Origin: Hyphomicrobiales bacterium
GTDB taxonomy: Bacteria > Pseudomonadota > Alphaproteobacteria > Rhizobiales > Rhizobiaceae
Direction: 5' to 3'
DNA: 64,000 nucleotides
Assembly: GCA_900473915.1 (NCBI GenBank)
Contig: UCNG01000014.1
Coordinates: forward strand, 94,745 to 158,744
Shown here: positions 7,920 to 17,563 of the stretch, one piece after another
Numbering within the stretch: the stretch's first letter is position 1
Layout: each line of letters opens with the position of its first letter
Notes under the pieces: model-generated
The model's database searches: none
What the model was told of the DNA's origin: nothing
What the model saw: the letters and a program-made list of their open reading frames with translations, nothing else
Position numbers and translations under genes: made by a program

Positions 7920-9200
7920 ATGCGGGTAGGTCTTTTCGGGCAATTTGGATCGGGCAATACCGGCAATGACGGTTCGCTGGAGGCCATGTTGCAACTCTTG
8001 AAGCGCAACTGCCCCGACGCGCAACTTGTCTGCATCTGCTCAAGACCCGACATTGTTGCGCAGAAATTCGATCTTCCAGCCCATCCGGTCTCCCGGCCCT
8101 ATCCATCCAACTGGCTGTTGCGCGCCATCAACAAGGCAATGTTGCATGCGCCCCGCCGAACGATCGGCTTCTGCTGCGCGCTGCTGCTCGCTTCTCAACT
8201 CGACTTCATTGTCGTACCGGGCACGGGCATATTGGACGATTTTAACGAAAATCCTTTTGGCTGGCCTTTCGCAGTGTTGCGATGGTCCCTTGCGGCGCGG
8301 CTGACCGGCACGCGCATGATTTTCGTGTCGATTGGCGCCGGACCCGTCAATCACCCGTTGAGCCGGTGCTTCGTACGCTGGGCCGCGAAGCTTGCCGCTT
8401 TCCGGTCTTACCGGGATCAGGTGTCCCACGACTTCATGAGGCAACTCGGCGTAGCCCCTTCCGGGGATTTCGTCAGCGCGGATATCGCCTTCGCGCTGCC
8501 AACGGTTCCGGATGGAAATCGGGACAGTCTCCGCCAATGCGTGGGCATCGGTGTGATGACCTATCGCGGATGGGAAAAGGCCGAGAAGGATGGCAACGCG
8601 ATCTACAGGAACTATGTCACCAAGATGGCGACACTTGCGAAAAGACTTCTGGACAGCGGGCGACAGGTCCGGCTGCTGATCGGCGACAAGGGCGATATGG
8701 CAGCGGCGGGCGACATATTGGAACAGCTTCCTGCGGCGGAAGCGGACAAGGTGATATTTGAGCCATCCACATCGCTGCACGACCTCATGCAGCAGATAGC
8801 CAAAACAGATGTCGTTATTGCCAGCCGCTACCATAACATCGTCTGCGCCCTTGCGATGGGGCGTCCTGCAATCTCGCTGGCTTATGCGAGCAAGAACGAT
8901 GCGCTTCTGCACGATACCGGTCTCGCGGCATTCTGCCACCGGATAGATAGTTTCGATCCCGAAACCATCCTCTCCCAGATCGATCTTGCCTTCACGAAGC
9001 GAACGGCATTGAGCCAGCAAGTCAAAGCCGGGGTGGAGCGCTATCGAAGCAGGCTGGCAGGACAGGAAGAAATCCTTCGCGCCCTTTTTCTCGATCCGAC
9101 ACGGCATAAGGCCGATTGCGCCACCCAATCATGCGCCGCGTCCGTTGCGCCAGGCGGATCGTTTCAACAAGTAGTCGAACGGGGGCACGACTGCCAGTAA
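7920..9200 (+). CDS. Polysaccharide pyruvyl transferase family protein
   Basis: This 426-residue protein resembles the polysaccharide pyruvyl transferase family (CsaB/ExoV/WcaK group): N-terminal LFGQFGSGNTGNDGSLEAML, central VVPGTGILDD, and late HDLMQQIAKTDVVIASRYHNIVCALAMGRPAISLAY. These enzymes add a ketal-linked pyruvate from PEP to a sugar of the repeat unit, giving negative charge. I prefer the ATG at 7920 (GGAG eight bases upstream) over 7902. The last 24 residues are coded in DNA that also codes, on the other strand, for the end of the GT2 gene, and look non-conserved. Confidence 0.8.
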   Translation: MRVGLFGQFGSGNTGNDGSLEAMLQLLKRNCPDAQLVCICSRPDIVAQKFDLPAHPVSRPYPSNWLLRAINKAMLHAPRRTIGFCCALLLASQLDFIVVPGTGILDDFNENPFGWPFAVLRWSLAARLTGTRMIFVSIGAGPVNHPLSRCFVRWAAKLAAFRSYRDQVSHDFMRQLGVAPSGDFVSADIAFALPTVPDGNRDSLRQCVGIGVMTYRGWEKAEKDGNAIYRNYVTKMATLAKRLLDSGRQVRLLIGDKGDMAAAGDILEQLPAAEADKVIFEPSTSLHDLMQQIAKTDVVIASRYHNIVCALAMGRPAISLAYASKNDALLHDTGLAAFCHRIDSFDPETILSQIDLAFTKRTALSQQVKAGVERYRSRLAGQEEILRALFLDPTRHKADCATQSCAASVAPGGSFQQVVERGHDCQ

Positions 9201-10094
9201 CGGCTCCCGCTTCAGCGCGAACGCCATCAGCGAACCCGCCACTTTCGGCTGCCGCGCCAGACTGGAGATCGCGGACCAGTAGGCGCGCTTGGTCAGGCAA
9301 TCCCGGACCATCGCGAACAACCGGTCCCGATGCGGCAGGCTCGCCCCCTCATGATCGAAAAAGGACCGGAAACCAGCCTCGAACTCCCGATTCCAGTTCA
9401 AAATGCCATTCACCGCCGCCGACTGGTTCTGGGCGTGTGAACGCGCAAAGGCCTGTATCCGGCTCGTCGACGCAACAGCCCCGCGCATGGCGATGCGCAG
9501 CCACATTTCCAGATCGTCCGTATGGGAAAGCGAAGTGCGGTAATATCCAGCCTGTTTCTGGATCGCGGTCCGCACGACTGCGGTGGGGCCGATCACCGGA
9601 TTAAATGCATGGCGGCAGGCAAATTCGATAAATTCATCCCCGGAGCGTATCCGCCAATCACCCCCCGCCTGGTCTGTAATAGCGTGATGAGGTTCCCCGT
9701 CATCGGCCTTCATCCTGCCGGTCGCGCCGTGCGCCAGATGAACGTCCGGGTGTTGCGAGAGCAATCCCGCCGCCCTTTCCAGCGCGCCGCCTGCCAGCAG
9801 GTCATCCGAACAGAGGATCAGGAAATAATCCGATGCGGCCCAGTCTATGCCTTCGTTGAACGAAGCATGCGGCCCCAGATTTTTGCTGCGAAGCAGCAAC
9901 TCCACCCGGCTGTCCCCGGCGGCAAGGCCCTTTGCCACCTCGACGCTGTCATCGGTTGAGGCATTGTCGATAATGAGCAGACGGACATCGACGCCTGCCT
10001 GGCCCAAAACACTGTTGGCGCTGAGAGAAAGATACCGGCCATAGTTGAAATTGGGGATCACGACGTCAATCGTCGGCAATTTGTATTTGACCAT
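9129..10094 (-). CDS. Glycosyltransferase family 2 (GT-A fold)
   Basis: A 321-residue inverting glycosyltransferase. The N-terminal nucleotide-binding motif is IDVVIPNFNYGRYL, then LIIDNASTDDSVEVA, KNLGPHASFNEGI and the DXD-type LILCSDDLL near residue 97. SHTDDLEMWLRIAMRG fits the acceptor/base region. No transmembrane segment is evident. It lies 11 bases behind the Wzx gene on the same strand and is the last gene of that two-gene operon. It probably adds a repeat-unit sugar. Its 3' end overlaps the pyruvyltransferase gene tail to tail by 72 bases. Confidence 0.85.
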   Translation of the reverse strand: MVKYKLPTIDVVIPNFNYGRYLSLSANSVLGQAGVDVRLLIIDNASTDDSVEVAKGLAAGDSRVELLLRSKNLGPHASFNEGIDWAASDYFLILCSDDLLAGGALERAAGLLSQHPDVHLAHGATGRMKADDGEPHHAITDQAGGDWRIRSGDEFIEFACRHAFNPVIGPTAVVRTAIQKQAGYYRTSLSHTDDLEMWLRIAMRGAVASTSRIQAFARSHAQNQSAAVNGILNWNREFEAGFRSFFDHEGASLPHRDRLFAMVRDCLTKRAYWSAISSLARQPKVAGSLMAFALKREPLLAVVPPFDYLLKRSAWRNGRGA

Positions 10095-10105
10095 CGCCAG
10101 CTGTC

Positions 10106-11590
10106 CTATTCCGCGAGTCTGGAAGCTGGCGGCTGCACACTCCGCGCCCGAAACTTTCCGACAAGCCAGCCCAGTATCGGTTCGACCTCGGCGGCGAAAG
10201 GATGCCGCGCCACGAACAGCGCGCCCAGCCAGCTAAACGCCGCGATGACGCCCATTACAACGCCCGTGGAGCGATGAATTTCCAGCGAAAAGCCATTCGC
10301 CGCCACAATCGCCAGCGGTATGGCAAGGGTGATCAGGGTAACGAGCCCGCTTTTCAGCAAAGCACGGCCAAGCTCGGCATAGGAAAAGACCACATGCCTG
10401 CGCACGAATATGATGGCTATGACCATCTGTATCGGCAGGCTGATGAACTGGCCGAGCGCAACGGCAAGCAGCCCGTAGAAAGCGGCTGTGCCGATGACGG
10501 TGACCGCAACCAGCCGCGAAATCAGGTTGGACAGAAACGCCTCGCGGTTCTGTCCCAATGCCATCAGCAGCGGATAGGTGAGGATCGATGGAAACCAGAA
10601 CAGACAGGCAAGGCTGAGGATTGCAACAATGGGTGCCGCTTCGTCCCAGCCGGGGCCAAGGACGATGTGCACCGCCGGATATGCCAGCAGCGCAAGCAGT
10701 GCCTGCGCTGGCCAGTAGGCGACAGTGATATAGGATAAGGCACGGATATAGGATTGGCTGATATTCGCCCCCTCACGGACCTGTGCCGAAAGCATCGGGA
10801 AAGCCACGGTAAAAACGGCAGAAAGGATGATGCGATCAGGCAGGCCGCTCAGCGTGTCGGCGCGATTGTATATCCCGACCGCCGATATGGGCATGAAGCG
10901 CCCGAGCAGGAGTTGCGGCAGCGTCATGCAGACCTTGTTCAGCCCGGCATTGCCCCCAAGATAGATCCCGAACCGCCAGGCCGTGTCGAAACTGGCCAGC
11001 GACGGACGAAACAGATTTTTCAAAGGATGGATCGAGATAGCCAGCGCCGTTATCATCAACGCACTTGCCAGCAGGCCAAAGGCAAAACACATATGGCCGA
11101 AGCCACAATAGGCCATGGCAACCGTTACCAGAGCACCGAGACCCGCCCCTGCGGTGCGAATGCGCGCCAGTGCTCCAAAAGCCATCTCGCGTCTCAACAG
11201 CGCGACAATCGGCAAGGACAGGCTTTCAATCAGCGCGGCTATGATGGTGATGCTCAGAAAAAGCTTCAGTTTCGGATCGTTATAGGCTTCGGCGAAGTAA
11301 CCCAGAGAAAGATAGAGAGCGATCGATAGCAGGGCTGTCACGCCCATCAGGAAAGTCAGCGAAGTCCGAATATCCTGATCGCGCACCGTGTCGATCTTTA
11401 TCAGGAACTCCGGACTGGCGAATTCACGCAGTGAGAACACGATTGCCGTAAGGCTCAAGCCTATCACGCCCATTCCGGTTTCCGCCGGTCCCAGAAAGCG
11501 CGAAACCGCAGCGACCGTCACGAAGTTGAAGAGCAGCCCCGCATACTGCTCCAGCGCCGCCATGAGAAAGCCTCTGCGACTGCCATTCAT
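10106..11590 (-). CDS. Wzx-type polysaccharide flippase (polysaccharide_synt family)
   Basis: A 494-residue integral membrane protein with about 12-14 hydrophobic segments spread along its length, matching the Wzx/RfbX translocases that flip undecaprenyl-PP-linked repeat units. The start MNGSRRGFLMAALEQYAGL has the usual layout, with an early helix and VSRFLGPAETG near residue 30. I chose the ATG at 11590 (GGAG six bases upstream); the frame is open to 11782, but that extension is not membrane-like. It diverges from the WecA-like gene and is followed after 11 bases by the GT2 gene. Confidence 0.85.
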   Translation of the reverse strand: MNGSRRGFLMAALEQYAGLLFNFVTVAAVSRFLGPAETGMGVIGLSLTAIVFSLREFASPEFLIKIDTVRDQDIRTSLTFLMGVTALLSIALYLSLGYFAEAYNDPKLKLFLSITIIAALIESLSLPIVALLRREMAFGALARIRTAGAGLGALVTVAMAYCGFGHMCFAFGLLASALMITALAISIHPLKNLFRPSLASFDTAWRFGIYLGGNAGLNKVCMTLPQLLLGRFMPISAVGIYNRADTLSGLPDRIILSAVFTVAFPMLSAQVREGANISQSYIRALSYITVAYWPAQALLALLAYPAVHIVLGPGWDEAAPIVAILSLACLFWFPSILTYPLLMALGQNREAFLSNLISRLVAVTVIGTAAFYGLLAVALGQFISLPIQMVIAIIFVRRHVVFSYAELGRALLKSGLVTLITLAIPLAIVAANGFSLEIHRSTGVVMGVIAAFSWLGALFVARHPFAAEVEPILGWLVGKFRARSVQPPASRLAE

Positions 11591-11864
11591 GATGCGCTCC
11601 AACGAGTGATGTTCCCCGGCGCGGTCGACGGTTTTTGTGTCACCTTTCGTCCCCCATTCATCGCAGTCCGGCAGCAGCGCCCGCAGGCGCAATCTTCCCG
11701 GCAGGACCAGAATAGCCTTTTGCGAAAGGCCCGAAATGCCGCCCTTGGTGTTAGCCCCCAACCTGAAAGGAGTATGCGGCACGCTCTAAAGCCAAGTCGT
11801 GGACGGCGCGGCAATGGGTAAAAATTTGCGGAGTTTGATCTTTTGCACGCGGCTTGGAGGAGAC

Positions 11865-12983
11865 ATGACAAGTCTTTCATGGATCACGCTTCTGGCCTTC
11901 GTCCTTTCCGTCGCTTTCTGCCTCGGCTTTCGCGGACTGGCGCGTGAATGTTATCTCATCGACATACCCGATGCACGCAAGACGCATGACGGAGACGTCC
12001 CGCTGTGCGGAGGCATTGCCATTTTTCTCTCGTTTTCCGTTGCCGCGCTGCTTGCGTCCGGCATTACAGGTCACGCCAATGCCGCCGCCCTGCTGCCGGG
12101 GCTGGTGCTGGTCCTCGTTGCAGGCGTGCTGGATGACCGCTTCAATCTGCCCGTCGCGCCACGCCTTGCGGTCCAGCTTCTGGCGGCACTTCTGATCATC
12201 GGCATAGCCGGTGTCCGGCATATCTATCTGGGGCTTGCTTCCAGCGGCATCGCCCCGGACATGCTGGCCCAGTTTCTCGCCGGACCGCTTTTTCTTCTCA
12301 TCGCGTCCGCTTTCATTGTAGGCCTCGTCAACGCGGTCAATATGAGCGATGGCGTGGATGGGCTGGCGGGGTCGGCAAGCGCTGCCGCCTTCTTCTGGCT
12401 GGCCGTCATCGGTTTCGGCGCGGGCGAGCATCGCCTCGGCTTGCAGGCGCTCGCCATCGCCGCCGCCTGCCTCGGCTTTCTCGTCTTCAATATGCGGCAT
12501 CGCTGGCGCAACAGGGCAAGCCTTTTCCTTGGGGATGGCGGAAGCACCTTTCTGGGTGCGGCCCTTGCCGGGTTTATCCTCATCCTTGCAAGCGGAACCG
12601 CCGCCGTCGCCTTTCCCATCCTGATCTGGATCGTCATCGTGCCCGTCATCGATACGCTGAGCCTGATCGTGCGCCGCATGTCGGCGCGCCGAAGCCCGTT
12701 CTCGCCGGACCGCCAGCATCTGCATCACCTGCTGATGGATGCCGGGCTTTCCTGCGGGCAGACAGCCGTCGCGGTCATGATGCTCAATCTCATGGCTGGT
12801 GCCGTCGCCTACATCGCCGTCCGGTTCGAAACGCCTGTCTGGCCAATGCTTCTGGCGCTGGCGATACCGGCTGCGGCACATACGCTTTTCGTGCTGCGCA
12901 TGACCAGAGGTCCGCGCCAGACGGTTGCAGTTTCAAAGGCCGAAGCCAAACCGAAGATCACCTATCCCGAGGCAACTTCATGA
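11865..12983 (+). CDS. WecA/MraY-family undecaprenyl-phosphate sugar-1-phosphate transferase (initiating enzyme)
   Basis: A 372-residue membrane protein with about 11 transmembrane segments. Family motifs in order are DIPDARKTHDGDVPLCGG, VLDDRFNLP (Mg2+-binding Asp pair), NAVNMSDGVDGLAG, LFLGDGGS and RQHLHHLL (His motif). It would load the first sugar-1-phosphate, often GlcNAc-1-P, on undecaprenyl phosphate at the cytoplasmic face and start repeat-unit assembly. GGAGGAG lies just before the ATG at 11865, which decides the start over 11799. It overlaps the next GT2 gene by 4 bases (ATGA) and opens a five-gene rightward operon ending at 16363. Confidence 0.9.
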   Translation: MTSLSWITLLAFVLSVAFCLGFRGLARECYLIDIPDARKTHDGDVPLCGGIAIFLSFSVAALLASGITGHANAAALLPGLVLVLVAGVLDDRFNLPVAPRLAVQLLAALLIIGIAGVRHIYLGLASSGIAPDMLAQFLAGPLFLLIASAFIVGLVNAVNMSDGVDGLAGSASAAAFFWLAVIGFGAGEHRLGLQALAIAAACLGFLVFNMRHRWRNRASLFLGDGGSTFLGAALAGFILILASGTAAVAFPILIWIVIVPVIDTLSLIVRRMSARRSPFSPDRQHLHHLLMDAGLSCGQTAVAVMMLNLMAGAVAYIAVRFETPVWPMLLALAIPAAAHTLFVLRMTRGPRQTVAVSKAEAKPKITYPEATS

Positions 12984-13867
12984 ATGTTTCCGTACTCATC
13001 ATGACGCTGAACGAAGAGGCCAACCTGCCAGCCTGTCTGGCTTCGCTGGACTGGTGCGACGATATCGTCGTCCTCGATTCCTTCAGCAGCGACCGCACGG
13101 TCGAAATCGCAAGGGCAGCAGGCGCCCGCGTTTTCCAGCGTGCCTACGACACCGAGGACCGCCAGCGCATGTATGGCCTGACGGAAATCAAGTTCAAGCA
13201 TGACTGGGTTTACACGCCTGACGCTGACGAGATCACCCCGCCGGACCTGCGCGACGAAATGCTGGCAATCGCCGCCGACCCCGACCGGCCGGAGGTGTTT
13301 TTCAAGGCGCGATACAAGAACATGTTCATGGGGCGCTGGATACGTCATGCGAGCCTTTATCCCACCTGGATCACGCGGCTGGTGCGGCCCGACCGGGTGC
13401 GGTTCGAACGCTCGGTGCATTCGCGCGCCAGCGGCGGGCCGGAGGGTGCCTTGCAGGCCCATTTCATCCATTACAGCTTCAACAAGGGTCTCGAAGCCTG
13501 GTACGACAAGCATAACCGCTATTCTTCCGCCGAGGCTGATCTGTCAGCCTCGCGCCTGCTTGAACGCAAGATCGACTGGGGCGGTATTATTTCGGCAGAA
13601 CCGGAGCGGCGGCGGCGGGCATTGAAATCGCTTTCCTATCACATGCCGTTCAGGCCAAGCCTGCGCTTCCTCTACATGTACCTGCTGCGCGGCGGCTTTC
13701 TGGACGGCAAGCCCGGCTATCTCTATTGCCGCCTGCTTTCGGCTTACGAGTTCATGATCGTGGTCAAGATGGAAGAACAGCGCCAGCGGCAGTCAGCCAT
13801 GCGGACGGAGATCCCTTTGGCCGGGCGGTCACTGGAAACCGGGGCAGCGGAACGGCGTGTGGTATGA
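12980..13867 (+). CDS. Glycosyltransferase family 2, WaaE/KdtX-like
   Basis: A 295-residue GT-A enzyme that begins MNVSVLIMTLNEEANLPACL, then WCDDIVVLDSFSSDRTVEIA, and WVYTPDADEITP with the DXD-like motif near residue 80. It belongs to the WaaE/KdtX-like group of LPS-core and polysaccharide glycosyltransferases. The sequence SLYPTWITRLVRPDRVRFE and HYSFNKGLEAWYDKHNRYS are typical of the group. It starts inside the stop of the WecA-like gene and ends in ATGA shared with the YdcF-like gene, so the three are tightly coupled. Confidence 0.85.
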   Translation: MNVSVLIMTLNEEANLPACLASLDWCDDIVVLDSFSSDRTVEIARAAGARVFQRAYDTEDRQRMYGLTEIKFKHDWVYTPDADEITPPDLRDEMLAIAADPDRPEVFFKARYKNMFMGRWIRHASLYPTWITRLVRPDRVRFERSVHSRASGGPEGALQAHFIHYSFNKGLEAWYDKHNRYSSAEADLSASRLLERKIDWGGIISAEPERRRRALKSLSYHMPFRPSLRFLYMYLLRGGFLDGKPGYLYCRLLSAYEFMIVVKMEEQRQRQSAMRTEIPLAGRSLETGAAERRVV

Positions 13868-14484
13868 TGCTTCTCGTCGTCCTGCCCTGCGCCATTCTGT
13901 TCGGCATTGCCGCGATGTTCTTATCGGAACCGGTCCTGACCTTGCAGGATGATGGCGGCAGGGCGGATGTCATCGTCGTGCCGGGTGGTGATGGCCCCCC
14001 GCGCGCGGCACAGGCCGCCCGTCTGTGGAAGGAAGGCCGCTCGCCGGTGATCCTCGTTACCGGCGATGGCGACTGCCTCTATAACAAGCGGATCATGGTG
14101 CGCAACGGCGTGAACCCTTCGGCGATCTTCGTCGAATGCCGGTCGGGCAGCACGTGGCAGAATGCGCAATTTTCCGCGCCTGTTTTGCGCGAAATCCGGG
14201 CGAGAAGCGCCCTCATCGTGACCAACTGGTATCATTCCCGCCGCGCAATAGCGAGCTTTCGCGCCGCCTGCCCGCAGATGCGCTTCATCTCGTCCCCCAT
14301 CGGCGGCGATGACGGACGCCCCGGTTTTCCGGCGACGCCCGCCGACATGGAGCTCGTCGCAAAGGAATATGTGAAGCTCGGCTGGTATCTGGTTTCAGGC
14401 CGCATTTTCCCGCACGATCTTACGGCAGGCGAGCCTGCACCCGACCTTTCAGACATATGCGCTGCGACGGGGGGCACGCAATGA
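13864..14484 (+). CDS. YdcF/DUF218-like membrane-anchored protein
   Basis: A 206-residue protein with an N-terminal hydrophobic anchor (MMLLVVLPCAILFGIAAMFL) and a DUF218-like domain: ADVIVVPGGDGPPRAAQAARLWKEG, ILVTGDGDCLYN, STWQNAQFS and TNWYHSRRAIASFR. The domain faces the periplasm if the anchor is N-in. DUF218 proteins (SanA, ElyC, YdcF) are linked to envelope polysaccharide and lipid-carrier maintenance, with no settled reaction. It overlaps both neighbours by 4 bases (ATGA) in the initiating-transferase operon, which supports a role in EPS assembly. Confidence 0.75.
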   Translation: MMLLVVLPCAILFGIAAMFLSEPVLTLQDDGGRADVIVVPGGDGPPRAAQAARLWKEGRSPVILVTGDGDCLYNKRIMVRNGVNPSAIFVECRSGSTWQNAQFSAPVLREIRARSALIVTNWYHSRRAIASFRAACPQMRFISSPIGGDDGRPGFPATPADMELVAKEYVKLGWYLVSGRIFPHDLTAGEPAPDLSDICAATGGTQ

Positions 14485-15770
14485 ACCTGTCGCTCACCTG
14501 GATCTTTGTCGGCTTCGTCCTCTGCCTTCTGGCTGGCGGCCTCTTCTCGCGGCCGGAACGCATGTACCAGTTTCCATTTCTCGCTGGCGTGATGACCTTC
14601 GGTTTCCTGCTACCGCAGCTCCCGGCCCTTATTTACGATCAATTCCTGCCTTCCGGCGCTTATGCCAAGACGATGATCATGGGCATCCTGTCCTTCACAA
14701 TGCTTGCCATCGGGTGGCGGACAACGAAAAAGCCGATCCGGTTTCTCCGCATGAGTTTCAGCGAGCGGCGGCTGATATGGGCATCAGCCGGGCTGTCGGC
14801 TTTCGGCGCCATATTCTATTTTCTGCTAAGCCGCCTTCCGGGTGATGTTTCCATCGGCATGCAGATGACCGGCATGCCGGTGGTTTATCTCTTCTTCGCA
14901 CAGCTCATGCCCTATGGTCTTGCCATCGCTATCCTGTGCTTTGCGCGGCGTCCATCATGGGCTGCGCTGGCGATCATTCTGTTCGATCTCGTTTTCTATC
15001 TGGACCGGATTCTGGTGACCGGAAAACGCGCAGAGACAATTCAGCTTGTCCTCATGTTCCTTCTCGCCTTCTGGTTTTACCGGCGGATCGTCGTGCCTCG
15101 AACCGTCATGGCCATCGGCATCCTTGCCGGCACTTTCCTGATGACCAGCATGGGCGATTATCGTCAGGTAACGCGCACGGATGCGAGCTTCGTTCTCGAT
15201 GAAATTCTGGAAATCGATTATGCCGCCAATTTCCGCAGCACACTTGAGCGCGGCGGCCCCGAAATGCGCAATGCCGTGCAGCGCATCGATGAAATCGACC
15301 GGCGGCTGGAATTCGACTACGGCAAATATCACTGGAACCGGATCGTCTTCACATTCGTTCCGGCACAGCTCGTCGGCGGCGACGTCAAGGAAGCGCTCTA
15401 TCTCGACGTCCCCGAACCCAGCCGCGATTACAATCCGCTGACCGGCACCACCGAGACCGGGCTGGTCGATGCATTTTCATCATTCTGGTATTTCGGCGCG
15501 CTGAAATTCCTGGTGCTGGCCTGGGCGATGCGCAGGCTCTGGGAAACTGCAATGGCGGGCGAGATGCTGGGTCAAATGGTCTACATGCTGTCCATCGTCC
15601 CGGCCATGCATTCCATTTCTCACCATACGGATTGGGTCGTGCCGGTCTGGATTCACATGGCATTGTTCCTCATTCCGGTTCTTTCGTTCTGCGTAATCCG
15701 CAATCGATCGATCCACCTGCCGCTCCCGCCATCGCATAGCGGCACGCTTCAGGAAGGATGGTCATCATGA
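14481..15770 (+). CDS. Wzy-like polysaccharide polymerase (putative)
   Basis: A 429-residue integral membrane protein with about 10-12 hydrophobic segments and a large hydrophilic loop in the middle (about 230-330, containing GDYRQVTRTDASF, ERGGPEMRNAVQRID and DYNPLTGTTETG). This topology and the locus position fit an O-antigen/EPS polymerase, which joins repeat units in the periplasm. Wzy proteins are weakly conserved, so the call rests on topology and context. It starts in the ATGA shared with the YdcF-like gene and ends in the ATGA shared with the acetyltransferase gene. Confidence 0.7.
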   Translation: MNLSLTWIFVGFVLCLLAGGLFSRPERMYQFPFLAGVMTFGFLLPQLPALIYDQFLPSGAYAKTMIMGILSFTMLAIGWRTTKKPIRFLRMSFSERRLIWASAGLSAFGAIFYFLLSRLPGDVSIGMQMTGMPVVYLFFAQLMPYGLAIAILCFARRPSWAALAIILFDLVFYLDRILVTGKRAETIQLVLMFLLAFWFYRRIVVPRTVMAIGILAGTFLMTSMGDYRQVTRTDASFVLDEILEIDYAANFRSTLERGGPEMRNAVQRIDEIDRRLEFDYGKYHWNRIVFTFVPAQLVGGDVKEALYLDVPEPSRDYNPLTGTTETGLVDAFSSFWYFGALKFLVLAWAMRRLWETAMAGEMLGQMVYMLSIVPAMHSISHHTDWVVPVWIHMALFLIPVLSFCVIRNRSIHLPLPPSHSGTLQEGWSS

Positions 15771-16363
15771 CCGCAACGACGCACCGCAGGGCGCCCGCAG
15801 AAGGCATCAAGGGCAGAATGAATGCGTCGCGCCCGCTTGAGGGCGGGGCGACCTTCACGCTCGGGCATCGCGTCCAGCGCCTGTGCTGGCAGGCAAGCTG
15901 GCTGTTGCTTGCCGCATGGACGCCTTCCTTCCTGTGGCGCTGGCGCGGCGCGGTGCTGCGCGCCTTCGGCGCAAAGGTGCACAAGACGGCCATCGTGCGC
16001 GGCAGCGCCCGCATCTGGTGGCCGGGCAACCTGACCATGGGCGCGCACTCATCGCTGGGACCGGGCGCGCTGTGTTACAACGTGGCGCATGTGACGCTTG
16101 CGCCTTTCGCCATCGTTTCGCAGCGCGCGCATCTGTGCACCGCGGGCCACAATATCGATCAGGCCGACTTTCCGCTGACGGCAGCACCCATTCATGTCGG
16201 CGCTTATGGCTGGGTTGCAGCCGAAGCCTTCGTCGGGCCGGGAGTGAACATCGGTGAAGGCGCGGTTCTCGGCGCGCGCGGGGTCAGTTTCCGCGATATG
16301 GAACCTTGGATGGTCTATGCGGGCAATCCGGCCAAGCCGGTGCGGCCACGGCGAAAGCCCTGA
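15767..16363 (+). CDS. WcaF-like hexapeptide acetyltransferase
   Basis: A 198-residue protein with left-handed beta-helix repeats in the C-terminal two thirds (AKVHKTAIVRGSARIWWPGNL, then GPGALCYNVAHVTLAP and GVNIGEGAVLGARG) and the end VYAGNPAKPVRPR. It resembles WcaF-type O-acetyltransferases, which acetylate colanic-acid-like polymers from acetyl-CoA. AGGAAGG lies nine bases before the ATG at 15767, which also forms ATGA with the polymerase stop, so this start is better than the ATG at 15758. It is the last gene of the operon and converges, three bases apart, with the leftward GT4 operon. Confidence 0.85.
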   Translation: MTATTHRRAPAEGIKGRMNASRPLEGGATFTLGHRVQRLCWQASWLLLAAWTPSFLWRWRGAVLRAFGAKVHKTAIVRGSARIWWPGNLTMGAHSSLGPGALCYNVAHVTLAPFAIVSQRAHLCTAGHNIDQADFPLTAAPIHVGAYGWVAAEAFVGPGVNIGEGAVLGARGVSFRDMEPWMVYAGNPAKPVRPRRKP

Positions 16364-16366
16364 CCC

Positions 16367-17563
16367 TCAGCTTGCAGTAACGGACCGGAGCGCCTTGCGA
16401 CTTGCAACCGCGTCCGGCTTTTGTGACTGAAAATCCTGATAGGCCGTAATTGTCTGGACCGCGATGCGCGGCCAAGTGTAATTGTCGCGCACCAGTTTTG
16501 CACCGGCGGCACCCATCCGCGCCGCGCGATCCGGGTCTTCCAGAATCCGCTCAAGCGCCGCAGCAACCGCCATCGGATCGAGCGGGGAAACCACACCCGC
16601 CCCCGCCTCACCCACCTCCGGAAAATGACACGCATCGGTAATCGCCACCGGCACGCCGCAGGCAAGCGCCTCGGTGATGGCGACGCTGAACCCCTCCTGA
16701 CGGCTGGGCAGGCAGAAACAGGCCGACATCTTCAGGGCAGCGATCTTGGCCGGACCGTAAAGCCCGCCGGTCATGTGCACGCGCTCTTGAAGCCCGTATT
16801 GGCGGATACGCTCGCGAAATTCTTCTTCCGCCCCGCCATCAGGGCCAGCCACCACCAGATCGACTTCGGGAAACAGGGGGGCGACACGGCGAAAGGCATC
16901 GGCGAGAATGTCGAGCCCCTTCTTGTAATGAAGCCGCGACAGAAACAGCACATAGGGCCGCTTGGGCAAACCGCCCACGTCGGCCTCGCCCCCTTCGACC
17001 TCGTTCAAAAAAATCCCGTTGGGGATAATCACCGGCGGAGCCTTCAGGCCAAGAGGCCGCATCAGCTCGATCTCATCCGCATTCAGCGCATGGATAAAGG
17101 CCGCGCCGTCGAGCATCTGGCGAAAGCCAAGCATCATTGCGACTTTCTTCTTCCACGCGCTCTGCTGCATGCTCCACACGTCGAGCATCCCGCAGCAGCA
17201 CACGCAATAGGGCACGGAAAAGCGGCGGCAGAGCATCGATGCGCGCAGCAGATTGGTTTCCCACACGCCATGCAGATGCACAAAATCCGTGGCCCGCAAC
17301 AGCGCTTCCATCGCCTTCGCTGCGGCGCTTCCAGACAGCGTTTCGCGCAGATCGGGCATTGGCAGCAACAGGGTCCGCACCTTGTCGAAACCGGGAATTG
17401 TCGCAGTAGCCGCGACAGCCCGTCTGCTCACCTCATGGTCGCTGTAGCTGACAATTGTCACCTCATGGCCGAGCGCCGCCTGTGCCGCCGCCAGCCGCAC
17501 CACGACCGCCTGCGGTCCGCCCTTGGCGGGATCGTAGGAACCGATAACGTGGACAATGTTCAT
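16367..17563 (-). CDS. Glycosyltransferase family 4 (GT-B fold)
   Basis: A 398-residue GT4 enzyme: N-terminal HVIGSYDPAKGGPQAVV, donor-domain VLFLSRLHYKKGLDIL, VDLVVAGPDGG, VHMTGGLYG and the EX7E block SRQEGFSVAITEALACGVP. VHLHGVWETN near residue 97 is common in polysaccharide GT4 enzymes. It is the last of three leftward GT4 genes and shares ATGA with the preceding gene. It probably adds one sugar of the repeat unit; donor and linkage cannot be read from the sequence. Confidence 0.85.
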   Translation of the reverse strand: MNIVHVIGSYDPAKGGPQAVVVRLAAAQAALGHEVTIVSYSDHEVSRRAVAATATIPGFDKVRTLLLPMPDLRETLSGSAAAKAMEALLRATDFVHLHGVWETNLLRASMLCRRFSVPYCVCCCGMLDVWSMQQSAWKKKVAMMLGFRQMLDGAAFIHALNADEIELMRPLGLKAPPVIIPNGIFLNEVEGGEADVGGLPKRPYVLFLSRLHYKKGLDILADAFRRVAPLFPEVDLVVAGPDGGAEEEFRERIRQYGLQERVHMTGGLYGPAKIAALKMSACFCLPSRQEGFSVAITEALACGVPVAITDACHFPEVGEAGAGVVSPLDPMAVAAALERILEDPDRAARMGAAGAKLVRDNYTWPRIAVQTITAYQDFQSQKPDAVASRKALRSVTAS

